A DNA stretch of 64,000 nucleotides from Haematobia irritans (Eukaryota > Arthropoda > Insecta > Diptera > Muscidae): the NCBI RefSeq assembly GCF_050003625.1, contig NC_134398.1:79020003-79084002 (forward strand), in the 5' to 3' direction. This document shows positions 57,068-64,000 of this stretch, piece by piece (the stretch's first letter is position 1; every line of letters begins with the position of its first letter). The notes beneath the pieces are model-generated. The model worked only from the letters and a program-made list of their open reading frames with translations, searched no databases and was not told the origin of the DNA. The translations under genes and the position numbers were made by a program.

Positions 57068-58093
57068 ACAAGTATATACGGCCGTAAGTTCGGCCAGGCC
57101 GAATCTTATGTACCCTCCACCATGGATTGCGTAGAAACTTCTACGAAAGACTGTCATCCACAAATTTCAACTCACATGGTTGTTAAATATCATATGCTAC
57201 CACCACGTACCAGATTTCAACCAGATCGGATGAATTTTGCTTCTGCAAAAGGCACCGGAGGTCAAATCTGGGGATCGGTTTATATGGAAGCTATATATTA
57301 TTATGGACTGATATTTTGGAACCAATTCCTGCATGGTTGTTGGATACCCTATACTAACATCACGTACCAAATTTCAACCGAATGGGAAGAATTTTGCTCT
57401 TCCAAGGTGCTCCGGAGGTCAAATCTGGGGATCGGTTTATATGGGGCCTATATATAATTATGGACCGATATCGAACAATTTTTGCATGGGTGTTTGAGGC
57501 CATATATTAACATCACGTACCAAATTTCAACTGAATAAGATGAATTTTGGTCTTCTAAGAGGCTCCGGAGGTCAAATCAAATTTCAGCCGGATCGGATGA
57601 AATTTGCTTCTCTTAGAGGCTCCGCAAGCCAAATCGGGGAATCGGTTTATATGGGGGCTATATATAATTATGGACCGATGTGAACAAATTTTTGCATGGT
57701 TGTTAGAGACCATATACTAACACCATGTACCAAATTTCAGCCGGATCGGATGAAATTTGCTTCTCTTAGAGACTCCGCAAGCCAAATCGGGGGATCGGTT
57801 TATATGGGGGATATACGTAAAAGTGGACCAATATGGCCCATTTGCAATATCATCCGACCTACATCAATAACAACTACTTGTGCCAAGTTTCAAGTCGATA
57901 GCTTGTTTCGTTTGGAAGTTAGCGTGATTTCAACAGACGGACGGACGGACGGACATGCTCAAATCGACTCAGAATTTCACCACGACCCAGAATATATATA
58001 CTTTATGGGGTCTTAGAGCAATATTTCGATGTGTTACAAACGGAATGACAAAGTTAATATACCCCCCCCCCCCATCCTATGGTGGAGGGTATA
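57068..58093 (-). mobile_element. mini-me-like element, copy 4, inverted
   Basis: Inverse of the copies at 9041 and 18306: ACAAGTATATACGGCCGTAA at the left, the 153-bp-type units in the middle, (GGAC)n at 57936-57953, and ACCCTCCACCATAGGATGG (inverse) at the right with a run of ten Cs. The apparent coding frames across it are repeat artefacts. Confidence 0.87.
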
Positions 58094-59068
58094 AAAATGA
58101 TTATTTAAAGAGTCATAAATACAAATCATTTCGAGGGCACACTTTTTTTTACAGAATGCTCATATTTGACTCGTAAATGTATATTTGGAAGGAGTGCCAA
58201 ATCAAGCTCAAAAATTTAAAGTCTCAATGTGGCAAATCGTTTTGAGGGCACACATTCTTTATGCAGAATACTCATATTTGACTCCAAAATGATAACTTAT
58301 ATGATTGATTTAATCAGTTGGAAGAATCATTTGTGAGTCAAATGTGTGCAAATGTTTGAAGGGAATAAGTCTATCAATGTTTGTGATGGTGTATAAAGAA
58401 AGAAAACACCAAAACAATAACAAATTCACCCCCTGCAAACATTTTCGAACATTAATGATGATTGTTTGCAAACATGAGTAAAAACTTACTCGTTTGGAAG
58501 ATTAAAAAGTGATTAAGCGAAGAAATGACTCATAGTTGAGTCTTATTTAAGCCTACAAAATTATCGTTTAAACTTTTGAATACTAAATCAGTTGAAAGAC
58601 TTATTTTTTTGTTCTTTTGTTACTCTTCTTAAGCATTGTTTGTATTTAAACATTTTAGTGACCAATTTTTAACACTTTTTAGCGGTTTTAGAATCAATCA
58701 CAAATTATGGATTTTGGAGGAGCAATTTGATGTTTGTTTCGAACATTTTCTACAAGTTGGTCTAAGTAGCTTTGTTGAAATGTATGTCAATTTGACAGAA
58801 AAATTTTATCTTTTTGTATCAAAAATCTTGGTGAGTGAATGAGTTCGAAAAATGGATAAAAACAAACAATATTAAGGTAAAAAGTTGAAACAAATATATG
58901 TATTTGATAACTTAAGAACATCGTTTTAGATATGTATTCAACTTCGCCTAACCAATAGGAACTTCCCACATGTTCAAGACATCTGAAATACACTACTTTA
59001 TTTAATGTTAATACAGGTAAGTTGAAACAAAATAAGCGTGTTTGAAAATGTTCATTAAGAATATTATA
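58094..59068. other. No gene; repeat ends
   Basis: Contains 'gactcataa'-type repeats to about 58600, an 18-bp terminus CCCTGCAAACATTTTCGA at 58431-58448, then AT-rich DNA with no recognised feature. Confidence 0.5.
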
Positions 59069-60373
59069 AAGGGTGATTTGTTAAGAGCTTGATAACTTTA
59101 AAAAAAAAAAAACGCATAAAATTTGCAAAATCTCATCGGTTCTTTATTTGAAACGTTAGATTGGTTCATGACATTTACTTTTTGAAGATAATTTCATTTA
59201 AATGTTGACCGCGGCTGCGTCTTAGGTGGTCCATTCGGAAAGTCCAATTTTGGGCAACTTTTTCGAGCATTTCGGCCGGAATAGCCCGAATTTCTTCGGA
59301 AATGTTGTCTTCCAAAGCTGGAATAGTTGCTGGCTTATTTCTGTAGACTTTAGACTTGACGTAGCCCCACAAAAAATAGTCTAAAGGCGTCAAATCGCAT
59401 GATCTTGGTGGCCAACTTACCGGTCCATTTCTTGAGATGAATTGTTCTCCGAAGTTTTCCCTCAAAATGGCCATAGAATCGCGAGCTGTGTGGCATGTAG
59501 CGCCATCTTGTTGAAACCACATGTCAACCAAGTTCAGTTCTTCCATTTTTGGCAACAAAAAGTTTGTTAGCATCGAACGATAGCGATCGCCATTCACCGT
59601 AACGTTGCGTCCAACAGCATCTTTGAAAAAATACGGTCCAATGATTCCACCAGCGTACAAACCACACCAAACAGTGCATTTTTCGGGATGCATGGGCAGT
59701 TCTTGAACGTCTTCTGGTTGCTCTTCACTCCAAATGCGGCAATTTTGCTTATTTACGTAGCCATTCAACCAGAAATGAGCCTCATCGCTGAACAAAATTT
59801 GTCGATAAAAAAGCGGATTTTCTGCCAACTTTTCTAGGGCCCATTCACTGAAAATTCGACGTTGTGGCAGATCGTTCGGCTTCAGTTCTTGCACGAGCTG
59901 TATTTTATACGGTTTTACACCAAGATCTTTGCGTAAAATCTTCCATGTGGTCGAATAACACAAACCCAATTGCTGCGAACGGCGACGAATCGACATTTCA
60001 CGGTCTTCAGCAACACTCTCAGAAACAGACGCAATATTCTCTTCTGTACGCACTGTACGCATTCGTGTGGTTGGTTTAATGTCCAATAAAGTAAACTGAG
60101 TGCGAAACTTGGTCACAATCGCATTAATTGTTTGCTCACTTGGTCGATTATGTAGACCATAAATCGGACGTAAAGCGCGAAACACATTTCGAACCGAACA
60201 CTGATTTTGGTAATAAAATTCAATGATTTGCAAGCGTTGCTCGTTAGTAAGTCTATTCATGATGAAATGTCAAAGCATACTGAGCATCTTTCTCTTTGAC
60301 ACCATGTCTGAAATCCCACGTGATCTGTCAAATACTAATGCATGAAAATCCTAACCTCAAAAGAATCACCCTT
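59069..60373 (-). mobile_element. DD41D mariner-like transposon, apparently complete
   Basis: TIRs AAGGGTGATT at both ends (59069 and, inverted, 60373) with TA on each side (59067-59068, 60374-60375). 1305 bp with one intact transposase gene. Confidence 0.92.
59175..60260 (-). CDS. DD41D mariner-family transposase, intact
   Basis: 361 residues, no stop or frameshift. An N-terminal HTH region (~1-115, two tri-helical domains: EQRLQIIEFYYQNQCSVRNV and MSIRRRSQQLGLCYSTTWKI) binds the element ends. The catalytic domain has D159 (LFSDEAHFW), D252 (FQQDGATCH) and D294 (LTPLDYFLW), with 41 residues between the last two. That spacing is the DD41D (rosa-like) group, named from Ceratitis rosa; assignment by spacing alone should be confirmed by a tree. 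It cuts and pastes the element at TA. The start ATG at 60260 gives a full-length N-terminus. Clean reading frame plus intact TIRs suggest recent activity. Confidence 0.95.
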   Translation of the reverse strand: MNRLTNEQRLQIIEFYYQNQCSVRNVFRALRPIYGLHNRPSEQTINAIVTKFRTQFTLLDIKPTTRMRTVRTEENIASVSESVAEDREMSIRRRSQQLGLCYSTTWKILRKDLGVKPYKIQLVQELKPNDLPQRRIFSEWALEKLAENPLFYRQILFSDEAHFWLNGYVNKQNCRIWSEEQPEDVQELPMHPEKCTVWCGLYAGGIIGPYFFKDAVGRNVTVNGDRYRSMLTNFLLPKMEELNLVDMWFQQDGATCHTARDSMAILRENFGEQFISRNGPVSWPPRSCDLTPLDYFLWGYVKSKVYRNKPATIPALEDNISEEIRAIPAEMLEKVAQNWTFRMDHLRRSRGQHLNEIIFKK

Positions 60374-60375
60374 TA

Positions 60376-60732
60376 TGTTATATGTATTTTTCTTGATTTA
60401 GAACTTCAAACTGAAGGTGGCAATATATCTCTGTTGGAAGCAGCAAAAACAGATCCAATAATTATTTGTACACTACGGTCATTAATTTTTTAAACTTTGT
60501 ATGATATGTTTATAATTTTATTTTATTTTTTTAATTAGAAATTTATTTACATGTACGATATGTATATGTTATGTTATATATAAACACCTTTATGTGAGTA
60601 TCAATGTAAGATAAAATTTTCTTAAATAATAAAAATTTTCAAAAAATAATAAATTAATCGTAAAAATAATTTATATCTAATTCTTCCAATCAATAAATAT
60701 TTAATCAGTTATAAAGACTCAAATAATATAAA
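60376..60732. other. No clear gene; weak exon-like stretch
   Basis: A TTTTCTTGATTTAG acceptor-like motif precedes an open stretch at 60401-60493 (LQTEGGNISLLEAAKTDPII ... stop). Too short to identify; the rest is AT-rich. Confidence 0.3.
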
Positions 60733-62650
60733 TCGTTGGTACAGATAACCAATAATTGCACGAACATAAATATTTTTAGTGTTTATTTTCCTGGTGGAAA
60801 TAATAACAACGATATTCGTTATAAATTCAAATCGGATTTAAGGAAAAGGTTTTCCACGAAAGATGTATATATATTTTGTGGTGATTTAAACAGTAAACAT
60901 CGTAATTGGGGCTGCCTAAGGACAAATATTTGGGGAAATATTCTATCGGAATTCACAAGTTTCTTTCCAATAGCACTGTTAAGTCCGGATGATCCAACCT
61001 ACATACCACCGTCCAATAGGTCTAACCCTTCATACTGGACCTGATTCTAACAAATGTGCCACACTTCCTCTCTCAACCGTCTGCCCTTAATGAACTTAAT
61101 TCTGATCATATGCCGATCAATTTCAAGATCTATTTTAAACCGACATTAAACTACCAAAGAGCCCTGGATTATTCAAGGGCAAATTGGGTCGAATACCGTA
61201 GATTTCTCTCAATGCAATTTGGAAACGCCCTTCTTCTGATGTTTCTATGTCGGGAATTAACGGGAATATTGAATTCTTTAATTCTGACCTTATTGAAAGC
61301 GGGGGATTTATATGTCCCTCCCTTCAAAGAGAAATAGAGGAAACGTGTTTAAATTGCCGAGTTTCGTTGTTAGGATATTAAGAACTAAAAAATATTATAA
61401 GCGCCAATGGACTAAATATAGACAAATGAGCGATTACCTAGTCTTAAAGGAGTTATCAAAAGAAATACAGAATATGATATCCTTGTACAGAAATCGTAAA
61501 TGGAATTTGCTTGTCTCATCTTTAGTGAAGGGCGAAAACCCCTTCTGGAATATTAGAAAGGTCTTAAAACAGAAAAGAGTAGTCATACCAGCAATAAAAT
61601 CGGAAAATGGTTTGATGACAACAAGTAATCAAAAATGTGATGCTTTTGCAACATTCTTCGAGAAGAATCACTCATTATCGACGAATCTGAGATCAAGTTT
61701 ATTTGATAGGCTAGTTGACAGGTTCACTGAGCGCTTTGAGACCCATACGGTCACAACAGATGATGCTGAATTTATCAACCCACATTACGTTGTCGGGCTT
61801 ATAAAGGTCTGTGTGAATAAAAAATCACGGGGCCTTGACGATGTTAGTATGGTTGTCTTAAAGAACCTACCTGAACTTGCTATCAGCTACCTCTGCTATA
61901 TGTTTGAGATTATAATATTTTTCCCACCGTGTGGAAAAAATCAAAGATTATTCCTATTTTAAAAGGTGGAAAGGATCCTAATTCAATTTCCAGCTATCGA
62001 CCAATTAGTCTCTTGTACGGGAAAATTTTTCGAAAAATACAATCATTCACGTTCCAAGAAAGTGTGATTCTTGACGAACAATGGCTTCAGGAGTTTACAT
62101 AGTATTCACGTAAAAAGAATTTGCCAACAGATAAGTTATGGTTTTACAAGAAAGGAGTCTACCGGAGTAGTGTTGCTAGATGTTAAAAAAGCTTTTGACA
62201 CGGTCTGGCACGACGGGTTGATTTTTAAATTAGTAAACTTAGGTCTACCAACTTTTCTTGTTAAACTGATCAAAAGTTTTTTGACAAATAGATCAGTTTA
62301 GGTTTCTGTGGGTAACACACTTTCAGCGGTCAAGGATATACCTGCTGGTGTCCCTCAGGGATCAGTTATCGGTCCATTACAATACATTTTATATTGTTCT
62401 CCACATGGGATAATCACCAGGCTACAGATTTCTTTGGATCAAATTTATTATTTTATGTCCAAATCGAAAATAAAAATAAACGCTAATAAGACGCAGGCTA
62501 TATTCTTTACTCGAAAAAGAAGTGCAGCAAACCTTCCCAATTCATGCAGCACATTGGGTGGACATTCTATTGAGTGGTGCCAAAACGTGAAATACTTAGG
62601 TGTTTCTCGATAAAAAGTTAATGTTTCGGGATCATATCCAAGCGATTAAG
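60733..62650 (+). pseudogene. Jockey-type LINE ORF2 remnant (endonuclease and RT)
   Basis: Broken plus-strand frames in order: endonuclease (FSVYFPGG, IFCGDLNSKHRNWG, then after a shift LNSDHMPI), linker, RT N-terminal part (NRGNVFKL...KSRGLDDVSMVVLKNLP), LLDVKKAFDTVWHDGLI, and GVPQGSVIGPL. The YADD segment that should follow is missing: after ILYCSPHG the reading resumes at IKINANKTQAIFFTRKR and VKYLGV. The motif style (FDxVWHxGL, GVPQGSVxGP, NxxKTxxxxF) is of the Jockey clade. Many frameshifts; dead element. Confidence 0.88.
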
Positions 62651-62773
62651 AACAAATTTACCGTATGGGAAATTGGTGCAAATTGCCACTGACGGACCTA
62701 TTACAGAACTGGTACCTGTGCTCCAGTTAGTTGCAATTTTTAAATAGTCGTAATTTATTTATTTCCGTACTCG

Positions 62774-62816
62774 CTTGATATTAAAATCTTAGAACCATTA
62801 AGATTTTAATATCAAG
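62774..62816. repeat. Perfect 18-bp hairpin
   Basis: CTTGATATTAAAATCTTA, 7-nt loop, then its exact reverse complement. Confidence 0.95.
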
Positions 62817-62954
62817 CATTTTCACATTTAGTGAAATAAAATTATCAGAATAACCTATTGTTCGACGTATTTTAAAGGTTTTTTTCATTTCGGGTTCGAT
62901 TGGGATGCCCAAATTGAAACAGATTTCTAAGAGTTTGTCCGAGACTGGTTCCTG

Positions 62955-63032
62955 AGGACGCGTCTTGGACTCATCCCAAAGAATACATTCTGGGACAATT
63001 TAGTCCTTTGGATTGAGTCCAAGACGCGTCCT
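62955..63032. repeat. 27-bp inverted repeat with GACGCGTC core
   Basis: AGGACGCGTCTTGGACTCA (62955 on) pairs with the inverse near 63014-63032; one mismatch in the extended arms, about 23-nt loop. Confidence 0.9.
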
Positions 63033-63179
63033 AAAATGTAAATTTACCCCGTCAATGACAAACCCATGTTAAAGTGACCGGTCCCTTCCATACGTTTTGA
63101 CCAGAACTGGGACTGGTCCATACACACCAGGGACTAGTCCTGTACCGTTTCTGTGGTTGATCCATTTCCCGTAGGGTAG

Positions 63180-63437
63180 CGACAAAATTGTTGTATCCTT
63201 TAATCAATAGAAATGCGAATTTGTCTGTTCCGAACAAAATTATTTTATACAAAACAGTGTTCCAGTCTATTTTGTTGTATGCTTGTGCAATATGGGGAGA
63301 TTGTGCAAGTACACATATCAAAACTTTACAAATTTGCCAAAATAGAGTATTAAAAATGATCCTTAATTTGCCTTGTGACAATCCCACTCAAAGGTTGCAT
63401 GACTTAGCCGATGTAACCTTACCTTACCTATTATAAT
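63180..63437 (+). pseudogene. Jockey-type LINE ORF2 C-terminal remnant
   Basis: Reads LYPLINRNANLSVPNKIILY, KTVFQSILLYACAIWGDCAS, then LQICQNRVLKMI..., the conserved post-RT region of Jockey-clade proteins (Y..ilr...yg...W). It continues the gene broken at 62650. Confidence 0.87.
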
Positions 63438-63923
63438 TTCTCAGTATGAACTACATCATTTAATCTTTGAACTTTGTCTACAATTAACTATAAAATGATA
63501 AACTCAATTGCGTTCGAAGGTTTTTAATTAGTTGTATTTTCCTTCGGTAAAGTGTTTTTGTTTTTAATTTTATTCCCTCTTCCAATATGTGTATATTCCA
63601 ATAAAGAATTAAGGTTTTTACCATTTCTGTATTTTTTGTTAATTATATGTACAATATGAGATGTTAACTACTATAAGAAAAAAATATTTAATCAGTTGGG
63701 GGATTACTTGTTCACTCTTCTTATTAACTTAATTATGAATCATTTTTTAACTTATAAATGAGTAAATATTTTAGTCATAAAATGCTCTTTCCACTGAATA
63801 ATTTCGTTCTTCCGCAATCGTTTTGAGCATAAAAATGATTCAAAGGAGACTCATTCGTAATCGAAAATGTTTGCAGGGCAAGCACTCATGTAATTAATAT
63901 ATGATGGCTTTACTTTGTTACCC
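63438..63923. other. No gene; AT-rich with repeat end
   Basis: Probably includes the 3' UTR of the Jockey remnant, then 'actcatt/gaatgagt'-type repeats ending in TCGAAAATGTTTGCAGGG (63861-63878), the inverse of 58431-58448. Confidence 0.5.
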
Positions 63924-64000
63924 CCGTCAAGGGACGTGTTTTTTAATATCGGATAAACTCATCGTAATAAATACCTACTACGAATTTCAAGTGTGGTGGG
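63924..64000 (+). mobile_element. 5' end of a second LOA-like LINE (cut by window edge)
   Basis: 'ggacgtgtttttt', 'cggataaactcat' and 'ctactacgaatttcaagtgt' then GGTGGG match the 5' UTR of the LINE at 1800-6832 in the opposite orientation, ending about 20 bases before the expected ORF1 ATG. The coding region should follow beyond 64000. Confidence 0.88.

Larger units (their letters stand above)
62655..63178. mobile_element. Hairpin-rich insertion in the Jockey remnant
   Basis: About 520 bp separate VKYLGV/HIQAIKNKFTV from LLYPLINRNAN of the LINE. The ends resemble each other when inverted: TATGGGAAATTGG and TACGGGAAATGGAT. The interior has a perfect 18-bp hairpin (62774-62816), a 27-bp near-perfect inverted repeat around GACGCGTC (62955-63032) and several GGACYAGTCC motifs. 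No ORF of its own. Confidence 0.72.

Noticed and set aside
63052..63387. A 111-codon minus-strand frame
   Set aside because: It crosses the junction between the inserted element and the antisense of the Jockey remnant, so it cannot be a real gene.
1..64000. CRISPR array, bacterial operons or phage
   Set aside because: No spaced direct repeats of CRISPR type; the rRNA type, spliced-gene signals, LINEs, SINE and mariner elements are eukaryotic and dipteran.

Overview
This is a repeat-packed stretch of an insect nuclear genome, almost certainly a higher (brachyceran) fly and probably a muscid. The evidence is a 30-nt 2S rRNA lying between 5.8S and 28S rRNA, a dipteran-only arrangement; mini-me elements with their (GTCY)n tract; and an irritans-subfamily mariner that matches, from memory, Himar1 of the horn fly Haematobia irritans. 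Naming the genus is inference. I found no intact host protein-coding gene. The only complete open protein genes belong to transposable elements: the two ORFs of a LOA-like LINE and a DD41D mariner-type transposase.

Layout. 1-13.8 kb: an rDNA remnant on the minus strand (5.8S, 2S, 5' part of 28S) ends at the R2 target site, where the N-terminal piece of an R2-like retrotransposon follows. The R2/28S junction and about 3.6 kb around it are present twice (copy A 1-7373, copy B 8112-11722). Copy A was later hit by a 5.0-kb LOA-like LINE and copy B by a 1.3-kb mini-me, so each copy is the other's empty site. 13.8-30 kb: nested non-autonomous elements, mini-me copies, a copia gag fossil, and several 0.9-1.2 kb elements that carry tRNA-like modules. 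30-37 kb: two near-identical 2.9-kb elements in opposite orientation, 119 bp apart, each containing an array of exon-like cassettes. 39.8-42 kb: a matryoshka of element > Himar1-like mariner > tRNA-derived SINE. 42-57 kb: TTAA-flanked MITEs, foldbacks, a broken LOA relative, a broken DD37E Tc1-like element and more tRNA-module elements. 57-64 kb: an inverted mini-me, the intact DD41D element, a decayed Jockey-type LINE, and the 5' end of a second LOA copy cut off by the window edge.

Main theme. Many unlike elements (0.2-2.9 kb) begin CAC and end GTG and are flanked by a 2-bp direct repeat (TA, CA, TG or TT). At least five of these insertions can be proved from empty-site homologues inside this window. 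Two sub-types carry tRNA-like modules and the largest carries a splice-site-delimited exon array with a poly(A) signal. This superfamily, its relaxed 2-bp target duplication and its cargo are the best candidates for something undescribed. A second theme is LINE-SINE partnership: the SINE in the mariner and the LOA element share a 3' end and an (AACCT)n tail.
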